A stretch of 23,893 nucleotides of DNA from Saccoglossus kowalevskii (Eukaryota; Hemichordata; Enteropneusta; Harrimaniidae). This document shows, piece after piece, positions 9,257-18,966 of the stretch. How positions within the stretch are numbered: the stretch's first letter is position 1; each line of letters starts with the position of its first letter. The position numbers and the translations under genes were made by a program. The notes below the pieces were generated by a model. The model was given only the letters and a program-made list of their open reading frames with translations, made no database searches and was not told the origin of the DNA. The stretch spans positions 1,830,034 to 1,853,926 of the forward strand of contig NW_003140811.1 in assembly GCF_000003605.2 (NCBI RefSeq). Direction: 5' to 3'.

Positions 9257-9278
9257 TTACGTCACTTAGTCACGTGAC
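9257..9278. promoter_or_regulatory. CRE-like and CLEAR/E-box-like motif pair
   Basis: TTACGTCA at 9257-9264 is a CREB/ATF-type motif. GTCACGTGAC at 9269-9278 is a perfect palindromic E-box identical to the CLEAR consensus bound by TFEB/MITF/USF-type bHLH factors. They lie about 1 kb upstream of the PLCXD start. Whether they act on that gene is inference. Confidence 0.35.
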
Positions 9279-9335
9279 TTTGGGCAAGGGACGCCGGAAC
9301 CAGCGAAATTGCTACATAGCTATTTTGTCTCACCA

Positions 9336-9349
9336 CTTCTAGAGGGCGC
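9336..9349 (+). promoter_or_regulatory. CTCF-like motif (12 of 14 positions)
   Basis: CTTCTAGAGGGCGC agrees with CCASYAGRKGGCRS except at positions 2 and 3. Motif-only evidence. Confidence 0.25.
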
Positions 9350-9968
9350 TCTGCATTTCTTTTCACAGAACATTTGTCTAAAATGTGTACAGGGAGCATA
9401 GCAATTCGACAAACTAATGGAGGAGAGAAGGAAATTTAAACAACTTTACATGTAATGTGCTGGAGATACCTGTTTTGCGGGAGGGGAAATTTTGATAGAG
9501 AACCAAAATGTTTATAACAAATTCAAATAATGATAAAAAAATACGAGTCATGGTTTTGACAAATTTGCTCGCTTGTGTATTACTCGCCAGACACCGGTTC
9601 TACTTTTTGTAGTAACTGCTCAACTTGACAAAACCACACTGCCCAGAAAATATATCCATGTGCTATGGAAATTCTTCCTTTATTTGACCATTTTTTTTTA
9701 CAATGATTTTGGGAAATACCTTGTAAAACTACATTAGCATGTATCCATGCTCGGACGTCCAGAACAAAAAATACTCGTTTTAAATATTTTTGTCAAGATC
9801 AAAACGACCCAACTACGTACCAATGAACGCTTGGTGGCGCCCTTCAATAAATAAATTGACGATCACGCAAATACAGCGATTCTTGATACGCACCTGCTGT
9901 CAGAATTTTCTTTCAAGCCGCACATGCTATATAAATAACAAGCAGAAATCACGCCAGTGTGCGGTACA

Positions 9969-10503
9969 GAATTAATACGTTTATTAAGCTAGTAGTGATT
10001 TATATACACAACGGGATGATGCTAAGAGAAATATTACTACATGTAGTTACATTAATACATGTCATAATAAAACGGCATACAATTATAAGACAAACTAGAC
10101 TATACGCTCATCAAAATTACAATAATGCGTGAAGCATACTCGTTATAAATACAAGCAGTAAATTAAAAACTGGCATTATAAGTTGTTAATACAACCGGTT
10201 AGACCTAATAACACGTCACACAATGACAAGTTCAGACTGTCCTAATGTCCGGTAAGTTCAAACGTTCACTTGCTCGACACTTTTGCTTCACTCCACACAA
10301 TCCAGAATTCCACTTCACAGCCTTCCACTCAGACTGCGCTCCATGCTCCATGCGTTACGACGGCTCACCACTCACGGGTCATCTGGAAAAGGGACAAGTA
10401 CATTCCATAATACCTGCCGTTTTAAACACAACTAAAGAAACACAAGTCATTGTCAATGACACGTCCCCGTTCCGTTCATATTTGAGTGACATATACATTC
10501 AAA
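9969..10503. other. Unidentified stretch, possibly the end of a transposable element
   Basis: Base composition changes near 10210-10510 to a C-rich, G-poor plus strand. A TTTATT at 9980-9985 reads AATAAA on the minus strand. This would suit a minus-oriented transcript or element ending here, but no coding domain, terminal repeat or target-site duplication was found. Confidence 0.25.
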
Positions 10504-10881
10504 GCAGATCATGACCGAAATGCACCTGCATATGTACAACACATTGTGCTAAATCTGAACAAAATCCATCCATGCATGACTGAGATCCGGTTCTGGAATT
10601 GTGAAAATACGTGATTTTGATGCATTTTCGGCCTTAAAATGGCCATCATTCCGCTATTGTTAAGCAGATCATGAAACAAATGCACATATCCATTTGTGAC
10701 ATGATGTACCATGTGTGTGTGAAGTTTGAACTTGATCAATCCAGACATGTCTTGGATACGGATCCAGAACTGAATTCTTTAACAAAATGGCCGCCAGTCG
10801 GCCATTTCGAACTTGATCCGAAAAAAAAGACGTGCATCAAGGTCCTATTATGTTTAATGTATGTACCAAATTTGAATGAAA
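10504..10881 (+). repeat. Dispersed repeat element, left part, cut by the assembly gap
   Basis: Two related sub-blocks start with GCAGATCATGA (10504 and 10663) and continue with AAATGCAC at the same offset, so the element contains an internal duplication of about 159 bp. Further right are ATGGCCGCCAGTCGGCCATTT and TATGTACCAAATTTGAATGAA; the latter ends at the gap. A related GTCCTA and TATGTACCAAATTT pair occurs at 23780-23810. No protein domain is seen. The closest fit is the non-coding 3' part of a LINE or a non-autonomous repeat. Confidence 0.55.
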
Positions 10882-11724
10882 NNNNNNNNNNNNNNNNNNN
10901 NNNNNNNNNNNNNNNNNNNNNNNNNNNNNNNNNNNNNNNNNNNNNNNNNNNNNNNNNNNNNNNNNNNNNNNNNNNNNNNNNNNNNNNNNNNNNNNNNNNN
11001 NNNNNNNNNNNNNNNNNNNNNNNNNNNNNNNNNNNNNNNNNNNNNNNNNNNNNNNNNNNNNNNNNNNNNNNNNNNNNNNNNNNNNNNNNNNNNNNNNNNN
11101 NNNNNNNNNNNNNNNNNNNNNNNNNNNNNNNNNNNNNNNNNNNNNNNNNNNNNNNNNNNNNNNNNNNNNNNNNNNNNNNNNNNNNNNNNNNNNNNNNNNN
11201 NNNNNNNNNNNNNNNNNNNNNNNNNNNNNNNNNNNNNNNNNNNNNNNNNNNNNNNNNNNNNNNNNNNNNNNNNNNNNNNNNNNNNNNNNNNNNNNNNNNN
11301 NNNNNNNNNNNNNNNNNNNNNNNNNNNNNNNNNNNNNNNNNNNNNNNNNNNNNNNNNNNNNNNNNNNNNNNNNNNNNNNNNNNNNNNNNNNNNNNNNNNN
11401 NNNNNNNNNNNNNNNNNNNNNNNNNNNNNNNNNNNNNNNNNNNNNNNNNNNNNNNNNNNNNNNNNNNNNNNNNNNNNNNNNNNNNNNNNNNNNNNNNNNN
11501 NNNNNNNNNNNNNNNNNNNNNNNNNNNNNNNNNNNNNNNNNNNNNNNNNNNNNNNNNNNNNNNNNNNNNNNNNNNNNNNNNNNNNNNNNNNNNNNNNNNN
11601 NNNNNNNNNNNNNNNNNNNNNNNNNNNNNNNNNNNNNNNNNNNNNNNNNNNNNNNNNNNNNNNNNNNNNNNNNNNNNNNNNNNNNNNNNNNNNNNNNNNN
11701 NNNNNNNNNNNNNNNNNNNNNNNN
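10882..11724. other. Assembly gap (843 N)
   Basis: A run of unknown bases. Its position inside a repeat suggests that the assembler could not resolve repeat copies. Frames drawn across it have no meaning. Confidence 0.99.
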
Positions 11725-11807
11725 ACGCACGACGGACGGACGGACGGACACACACAGGGCAAAACATAAGTCCCCGTTTTCGGACTGCGTCGGAACGGAG
11801 ACTAATA
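11725..11807 (+). repeat. Dispersed repeat element, right end: GACG tandem plus 3' hairpin
   Basis: The segment opens with tandem GACG units (GACGGACGGACGGACGG), then CACACACAGGGCAAAACAT. It ends in an imperfect hairpin at 11769-11803 (AGTCCCCG paired with CGGAGACT) followed by AATAATA. A 3' stem-loop with a short A/T tail is typical of some LINE and LINE-mobilised repeats. It probably belongs to the same element as 10504-10881. Confidence 0.5.
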
Positions 11808-13315
11808 ATATGGATGTATTCAATCGGGCTACCGTACCCGGTACAGTTGAATGAACTACTAAGAAACGATTAAACTGAATTCTCAACTTACAGTTTCTAT
11901 GTGCTGGCGTCTTGTCCATCTCCCTCACCAAAAGGTGGAATCTCCAAGTCTCAGGAATATCCTCAAGCTGCAAAACCAATTTGGCAGACCTCTACTCTAT
12001 ATACTTGGCTGACCTAATACAGCAAAGTCACCACTGACTCCCACCAACTCAAAGCCTGAACGCCTTGCCAGTTGATACTAAAATTACGAGTCACCACGAG
12101 TAGAATTGCAGGATTGCTCACTTCTATACAACTGATGGACAACTAACCACATCACACTGCAGAATTACCAAGCACACTGACCTACTTTGCATCGCAAAAG
12201 CAGTTCTATTCATCACTCCAGCCTACTCTTATAAACCTCCATACACCCACATGTAAGTGCATACCACCAACTTCCAATTCACATTCGCATACCAGCACAC
12301 TGCACATTAAACTATGACCTGATTCATGTACACCTGTACACTAGTTACTAAGCAACATACTAAGCACTATTAAGTATATTATGTGATGAGTTTATTCAAT
12401 TAAGTTACTTTTACAGTACTATAACCTACATACATAAATTACTAGACAATAACAAATAACATCCAATATAGTGACAATATCTAAGCGTGAAAAATATATG
12501 CCGTGTGACCGTCATTGATAACTCTATGTATGTGTCCAAGGTTGTCGTATAATATATGTAAAAGCGTTAACCCCAACATGTCAAAAGGAAACCTTTGAAG
12601 ATTAAAGGCATTCTTGTTGTTCTTAAAAAATGATGTAATAGTTTGGAAAAAGAGAAGGTTCGTTTTTACATACCATTTAACCTCGTTGCTCACCTTTAGT
12701 ATGATAAAATGGAACTTTTTTTTTGCAGTGTAGCCAATGTTCATTTATTTGGTTTAAAATTAACAAAGAAATTATAGAAAAAAAATGTGTAAAATGTTGA
12801 ATAGAAACATTGTGGCGCTCAAATTGGTAATGATTCATTTGTCATAAACGACCATTCAAAATAGGAAGGATACACCGCACGCTGGTTAAAGAGTGGAATA
12901 CTATTATCGTCAGCTGAGCCACAGCTTAGCGAAGTGAGTTTGCTTGATAGTATATCGGGAGGTGGGCACTCACAAAAGAGAATTACTCATGATGTGTCAT
13001 CCAAATTGGATCCTTTTCTCAAATATTTCTCTGACATGGGTTCACTTTATTGTGGGGAATAGGTAAGTAAGGTTTTTGGCCGAATTGGAACAAAAATTTA
13101 ATTTACATGAATGACGCCAAAATGTGACTGTACCCCTCCAAATAATAGTGTTTTCTGGACATTTTTCAAATCACAATTTCCGTAGGACATGGTCGATGAG
13201 TCGATTTTGTTTATGGTACTCCCCGGGGCTAGAGACGAACACAGACACGAATCCCGGTGGCCCGTTCATTGGAATGTCAATACGTAGTAGAAAACATGAT
13301 GTTAAAACGGAGGAT
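11808..13315. other. Intergenic stretch with strong C-over-G asymmetry at its left
   Basis: From about 11880 to 12330 the plus strand is rich in C and A and poor in G, consistent with an inserted element or a minus-sense transcript. A possible minus-strand exon lies at 11892-11967. From 12330 to 13160 it is AT-rich and featureless. From 13165 to 13315 it is GC-richer, perhaps transposon-derived. No gene could be established. Confidence 0.35.
11892..11967 (-). CDS. Possible isolated exon, unidentified
   Basis: On the minus strand this 76-nt stretch is bounded by GGTTTTGCAG at the 3' splice side (AG at 11969-11968) and by AACT|GTAAGTTG, a full consensus donor (GT at 11891-11890). It is open in the frame that reads LEDIPETWRFHLLVREMDKT. 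The protein-like composition and two good splice sites are all the evidence. No flanking exon with a fitting phase was found, and the surroundings look repetitive, so it may be a transposon remnant or chance. Confidence 0.2.
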
Positions 13316-13418
13316 TCGTCACCTGCGCATGTGTCAGATGGCCATAGCGTGTCATTGTTTACTAACAAGAGTCTGCCCGTCGCTTGGGACTCAATTCCCG
13401 CGCGTGCGCAGGTGACGA
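13316..13418. repeat. Palindromic-ended dispersed element, copy 2 (intact inverted ends)
   Basis: The ends TCGTCACCTGCGCA (13316-13329) and TGCGCAGGTGACGA (13405-13418) are perfect 14-nt inverted repeats enclosing 75 bp. The interior shares the AGATGGCCATAGCGTGTC and CTTGGGACTCAATTC blocks with copy 1 at 608-746, in the same order and strand. The similarity continues past the right end (CCTCCCACTTTAACAATC against CCTCCCGCTTCAACAGTAATC), so the mobile unit may be larger than the palindrome. No target-site duplication is evident. Confidence 0.65.
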
Positions 13419-13777
13419 CCCTCCCACTTTAACAATCAACAAATCTAAAGGAATGCGTCGGTCTTGATCTCTAACTTGAACATATCCGACATAAACCATT
13501 TGTTTATTGTTCCTCAACGTGATCAAAAAGTTCTCATACGTTCCCTGGAATTTGGAACGAGTACTTTTCATATACATTACTTTCATAAAATACAATTTCA
13601 CTGCACTTACGAACTTGAAGTACATACCTCTTGGAACATATATGGATGTCAATGTTTTAGACCCCTTCGCTAAATTCGAATATTTGGAATAGCTGACACA
13701 TACAGCGCAAATAATGACATTCACTTCGTGAAATATTTGTATATTTGAAAGGAAACGACACCACGTCTGAAAAAAGT
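13419..13777. other. Non-coding stretch between the foldback element and the minisatellite
   Basis: Open frames exist on both strands here but overlap one another. None shows a domain or paired splice sites. Confidence 0.35.
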
Positions 13778-16714
13778 GAGCTGCTCTATTTTATATGCAG
13801 ATAGTATTCTGGTAAGTTAAGGTAAGGTAAGGCAGGGGAACTGCTCTATTTTATACGCACAGACTGTATTCTGGTAAGTTAAGGGAGCTGCTCTATATTA
13901 TATGCAGACACTATACTGGTAAGCTAAGAGAGCTGCTCTATTTTATATGCAGACAGTATTCTGGTAAAGTAAGGAAGCTGCTCTATTTTATACGCAGACA
14001 ACATTCTGGTAAGGCAAGGGAGCTACTCTATTTATATGCAGACTGTATTCTGGTAAAGTAAGGAAGCTGCTCTATTTTATATGCAGACTGTATTCTGGTA
14101 AGGTAAGGGAGCTACTCTATTTTATATGCAGACTGTATTCTGGTAATGTAAGGGAGCTGCTCCATTTTATATGCAGATAGTATTCTGGTAAGGTAAGAGA
14201 GCTACTCTATTTTATATGCAGATAATATTCTGGTAAGGCAAGGGAGCTGCTCTATTTTATATGCAGATAGTATTCTGGTAAGGTAAGGGAGCTACTCTAT
14301 TTTATATGCAGATAATATTCTGGTAAGGCAAGGGAGCTGCTCTATTTTATATGCAGATAGTATTCTGGTAAGGTAAGGGAGCTACTCTATTTTATATGCA
14401 GACAGTATTCTGGTAAAGTAAGGAAGCTGCTCTATTTTATACGCAGACAACATTCTGGTAAGGCAAGGGAGCTACTCTATTTATATGCAGACTGTATTCT
14501 GGTAAAGTAAGGAAGCTGCTCTATTTTATATGCAGATAGTATTCTGGTAAGGTAAGGGAGCTACTCTATTTTATATGCAGACTGTATTCTGGTAATGTAA
14601 GGGAGCTGCTCCATTTTATATGTAGATAGTATTCTGGTAAGGTAAGAGAGCTACTCTATTTTATATGCAGATAATATTCTGGTAAGGCAAGGGAGCTGCT
14701 CTATTTTATATGCAGATAGTATTCTGGTAAGGTAAGGGAGCTACTCTATTTTATATGCAGATAATATTCTGGTAAGGCAAGGGAGCTGCTCTATTTTATA
14801 TGCAGATAATATTCTGGTAAGGTAAGGGAGCTACTCTATTTTATATGCAGATAATATTCTGGTAAGGCAAGGAAGCTACTCTATTTTATATGCAGATAAT
14901 ATTCTGGTAAGGTAAGGAAGCTGCTCTATTTTATATGCAGATAATATTCTGGTAAGGCAAGGAAGCTACTCTATTTTATATGCAGATAGTATTCTGGTAA
15001 GGCAATGAAGCTGCTCTATTTTATATGCAGATAGTATTTTGGTAAGGCAAGGAAGCTGCTCTATTTTATACGCAGACAACATTCTGGTAAGGCAAGGGAG
15101 CTACTCTATTTTATATGCAGATAGTATTCTTGTGAGGTAAGGGAGCTTCTCTATTTTACATGCAGACTGTATTCTGGTAAGGTAAGGAAGCTGCTCTATT
15201 TATATGCAGACTTCATTCTGGTAAGGTAAGGAAGCTGCTCTATTTTATATGCAGACAGTATTCTGGTAAGGTAAGGAAGCTGCTCTATTTATATGCAGAC
15301 TTTATTCTGGTAAGGTAAGGAAGCTGCTCTATTTTATATGCAGTCAGTATTCTGGTGAGGTAAAGGAACTGCTCTATTTTATATGCAGATAGTATTTTGG
15401 TAAGGTAAGGAAGCTGCTCTATTTATATGCAGACTGTATTCTGGTAAGGTAAGGGAGCTACTCTATTTTATATGCAGATAGTATTCTGGTAAGGTAATGG
15501 AGCTACTCTATATGCAGACTGTATTCTGTTAAGGTAAGGGAGCTACTCTATTTTATATGCAGATAGTATTCTGGTAAGGTAAGAGAGCTACTCTATTTTA
15601 TATGCAGATAATATTCTGGTAAGGCAAGGGAGCTGCTCTATTTTATATGCAGATAGTATTCTGGTAAGGTAAGAGAGCTACTCTATTTTATATGCAGATA
15701 ATATTCTGGTAAGGCAAGGGAGCTGCTCTATTTTATATGCAGATAGTATTCTGGTAAGGCAAGGGAGCTACTCTATTTTATATGCAGATAGTATTCTGGT
15801 AAGGTAAGAGAGCTACTCTATTTTATATGCAGATAATATTCTGGTAAGGCAAGGGAGCTGCTCTATTTTATATGCAGATAGTATTCTGGTAAGGTAAGAG
15901 AGCTACTCTATTTTATATGCAGATAATATTCTGGTAAGGCAAGGGAGCTGCTCTATTTTATATGCAGATAGTATTCTGGTAAGGCAAGGGAGCTACTCTA
16001 TTTTATATGCAGATAATATTCTGGTAAGGCAAGGGAGCTGCTCTATTTTATATGCAGATAGTATTCTGGTAAGGTAAGAGAGCTACTCTATTTTATATGC
16101 AGATAATATTCTGGTAAGGTAAGGGAGCTACTCTATTTTATATGCAGATAGTATTCTGGTAAGGTAATGGAGCTACTCTATTTATATGCAGACTGTATTC
16201 TGTTAAGGTAAGGGAGCTACTCTATTTTATATGCAGATAGTATTCTGGTAAGGCAAGGGAGCTACTCTATTTTATATGCAGATAATATTCTGGTAAGGCA
16301 AGGGAGCTGCTCTATTTTATATGCAGATAGTATTCTGGTAAGGTAAGAGAGCTACTCTATTTTATATGCAGATAATATTCTGGTAAGGTAAGGGAGCTAC
16401 TCTATTTTATATGCAGATAGTATTTTGGTAAGGTAAGGAAGCTGCTCTATTTATATGCAGACTGTATTCTGGTAAGGTAAGCACGCTGCTCTATTTTATA
16501 TGAAGATAATATTCTGGTAAGGCAAGGGAGCTGCTCTATTGTTTATGCAGATAATATTCTGGTAAGGTAAGTGAGCTGCTCTATTTTATATGCAGATAGT
16601 ATTCTGGTAAGGTAAGGGAGCTGCTCTATTTTACATGCAGATATTATTCTGGTAAGGTAAGGAAGCTGCTCTGTTTTACATGCAGACAGTATTCTGTTCA
16701 CATAAGAGAGCTGC
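13778..16714 (+). repeat. 45-bp minisatellite, about 65 copies, carrying splice-site-like motifs in every unit
   Basis: The unit reads roughly GAGCTRCTCTATTTTATATG, then CAGATARTATTCTG, then GTAAGGYAAGG, and is 45 bp. The array length of 2,937 bp divided by 45 gives about 65 copies. Units fall into two main types (CTGCTC with GATAGTATTCT; CTACTC with GATAATATTCT), which often alternate to give a 90-bp dimer. Some units lose one T (TATTTATATG, 44 bp), and one near 15501 is shorter still. In a typical unit TATATGCAG is followed by exactly 11 nt and then CTG|GTAAGGTAAG, so each repeat resembles a micro-exon flanked by a 3' splice site and a doubled 5' splice site. The intervening 34 nt is too short for a normal animal intron, so splicing would have to span several units. 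On the minus strand the 15-codon unit is open only in the CTGCTC type; CTACTC units give a TAG. Confidence 0.95.
13952..14849 (+). repeat. Higher-order duplication of a 449-bp, 10-unit block inside the minisatellite
   Basis: The ordered series of unusual unit variants starting at 13952 (GACAGTATTCTGGTAAAG, then TATACGCAGACAACATTCTG, then a 44-bp TATTTATATG unit, then GGTAATGTAAGG, then GCTCCATTTTATATG) recurs in the same order from 14401. The offset is 449 bp, which is ten units including one 44-mer. Only a few substitutions separate the copies, so the second block is a recent segmental copy. Confidence 0.8.
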
Positions 16715-16924
16715 CTTTGCATGCTGCATGCGAGCTGAAGAAAGTTAGCGTAAATACGACAGGATAAAAGTATACTCGGTGATGACGAAGGAAAGCACAA
16801 TTTATAATAAATGATAAATGGGTGTCTTCTATGTGCATCATTAGTCACACAGTATCTCTACCCGATGTGTGCAAGTGGACTAAGTTCAAAACATTGAATA
16901 CAGACACTTTTTACAAACAGGAAA
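16715..16924. other. Unique flank between the minisatellite and the next gene's 3' end
   Basis: Starts with TTTGCATGCTGCATGCGAG, a local GCATGC duplication. No gene seen. Confidence 0.4.
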
Positions 16925-16930
16925 TTTATT
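16925..16930 (-). terminator. Candidate poly(A) signal of the acidic-tail gene
   Basis: The plus strand TTTATT reads AATAAA on the minus strand. It is followed in transcript direction by TTTCCTGTTTGT and then GTGTCTGT, a GT-rich element of the kind found after cleavage sites. It is the most plausible end of a long 3' UTR beginning at 21674, but other hexamers further right could be used instead. Confidence 0.3.
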
Positions 16931-17877
16931 GAAAAGTTTCTACAGCTGGTAAACAAGTTTCTTACAGACAAAAAAAAACCTTCTTGTCTCAGTTAAAATA
17001 TCCACCCCTATAACAAATAAAGACAAAGATCACTTGGTAAGTTCCTAATCTGGGCAATCCATAGCTATCTCCAAAACATGCAACATCATGCACAGTATAT
17101 ATATAGAACTATATAAACCCTACCCAACCCTTATTTGGCACAATTTAGTCAACTGTACAATAAATAATTAAACAATTTTAGGAATTACTAGATAAACTCT
17201 AAGGCCAAGAAAAAATAATTCTTGTCAATTTAACACCCATGGCTGGGAATATTATTTTGAAATTGTCCTTAAATTTGGGTTTTTCATGAAAAGTAAATTT
17301 TTCTAAAACAAAAATACTAAAAAAGAGCCGTGACAAGAATTATGAATATTGTTTTCTGGTCCTTATGTGTATGTAAACTATCACAAAAATTTAAAAATAT
17401 ACATTCTGATTTTGAGCAAGGTTCAAAGGCATAAGTGACCAAAAATACAGTACAGTACACAGGATTATAATCACACTCGTCTAGAATGTTGATTTACATG
17501 CAGAGAGCATGTGAGTTGAACATTAAACAGAATGTCTCTCATTCTCAAGAAATACAATCTGTAGTCACGGCAATAACTGGAATCTCATAATGTGAAGTGA
17601 ATGCTGAAATAATCTTAGTTGTTCATGCAAGTGAGTTGAATCTGAAAAAAATAAATACCTAGTTCTAAAGATAACACTATTTTACTAATGTAGCCGTGCA
17701 TGTTATAAGGAAACCATGTTTTACTCAAATTGATGAATTATACTTTACAATTGAGTAAAATAAACTAATAAAGAGACGGAAAAAGCTGTACAAATTCCTG
17801 AGGAAAAACAACTTTTTGAAATATGAATTTTGACAAATTTTCAATTCAAAATGAGCATCAGAGTAAGGTTAAATGAT

Positions 17878-17896
17878 GGGGGGGGGGGGGGGGGGG
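17878..17896. repeat. G19 homopolymer
   Basis: Nineteen consecutive G in an AT-rich setting. If the region is transcribed on the minus strand it would be a C19 tract in RNA. Its length is likely variable. Confidence 0.9.
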
Positions 17897-18819
17897 TTAA
17901 CCATGGGAACAAGTTTGGGTAATCTCACTTTTTATTTGCATCGTGTCATTTACACAACAGAATGTGTTACTCAGAAAAATACCAAGATAGTGTTATGCTT
18001 CTAAATTTGAAAATTCATGGTTGTTCAGCGGGATGTGACAACCATTACGAGAAACTAGTTGACCCCATGATATGTAGTTGTGCAATAATTTTTTAGTGTT
18101 TAATTCATTTAAACCAACTTTTTCATCCGATTATATAAACCTGAATAATTAATGGCGGGTACAACATCAATCAGTCATGTCAGGATCTGACTTCAAAAAA
18201 ATGTTTTTTAATAAAATGGAGATACGATAACACTACATAGGACCATGTTATATTTTTGAATTTCTGTATTATTTTCATAGTTGTCCCAATTGGCAAGCAG
18301 TTTTGATATTTGGTTGCCCCATCCAAAAAAAACAAAACTATTTTTTAGCAGTATCCATCAATATGCATATATATCAAACACTCACGGTCAAGTATCGGCT
18401 GAAAGCTGTGCGTGAATTTGGACAATCAGAGTTTGAGAAATTGAACTTCAACTTTCCAGGCATGTGTGAAACGGCTTCACATTAGGAGATACAACACAGT
18501 GGATTTATGTGTGCTTGCCAGTGTCTATTAGAATTGTACATGAAGCCCAAGAACATTTCTGCACTATTTCACTCAATTATACAAGCCTATAGAAAAAACA
18601 AACAAATGGGTTTCACTAAAGTGACCAACCATGGACAAAGATTTTGTCACATGTTATCAAAAAAACCTGTTTGATGCCGTAAAATGATGTTTTTTTTTTT
18701 TTTTTTTAATGGACATTTTATATTTTAGTGTATTTTTAGTTTTTTTTGATGGCTTAGATTCAATGTAAAATGGCAGCATAAATTACATATATCTTGAAAA
18801 TAATCATTTCCAAACTGAC

Positions 18820-18966
18820 GATTCACCGAACACCTAAAAAAGTGAGGGATTTCATAACTGCTGAATCATCAGACATTGAAAAATCAATGGTGATTTCACA
18901 ACTGCAGATTCATTGAACACTGAAAATAGTGGATGATTTTATAACTGTTGATTCAACTGATACTGG
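18820..18966. repeat. Diverged 43-44-bp tandem repeat, about 3.4 copies
   Basis: The units start at 18820, 18863, 18907 and 18950 with GATTCACCGAACAC, GAATCATCAGACAT, GATTCATTGAACAC and GATTCAACTGATAC. Each full unit ends TTTCATAACTGCT or close to it (for example TTTTATAACTGTT). The copies differ at many positions, so the array is old. Confidence 0.7.

Larger units (their letters stand above)
8953..9968. other. Intergenic stretch with scattered regulatory-like motifs
   Basis: No exon recognised. It contains the palindromic E-box and CRE-like pair (9257-9278) and a CTCF-like match (9336-9349). A weaker GGTGGCGCC match lies near 9834-9842. Confidence 0.4.

Noticed and set aside
10671-11979. 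Several long frames across 10882-11724 on both strands
   Set aside because: They owe their length to unknown bases in the assembly gap.
12481-12744. Minus-strand 87-codon frame
   Set aside because: F/K/N-rich, typical of translated AT-rich DNA, with no domain or splice context.
13171-13368. Minus-strand 65-codon frame with PGEYHKQNRLIDHVLRKL
   Set aside because: It overlaps the palindromic-ended element and has no recognisable domain. It may be a transposon remnant but cannot be supported as a gene.
13778-16714. Direct repeats at regular spacing, as in a CRISPR array
   Set aside because: The units abut with no unique spacers, the whole 45-bp unit repeats, and the genome is eukaryotic with no cas genes. 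It is a minisatellite.
16543-16848. Minus-strand 101-codon frame with YLTRILSA repeats
   Set aside because: It only reads the last few minisatellite units plus unique flank, and neighbouring units carry TAG or frameshifts. No evidence for a gene.
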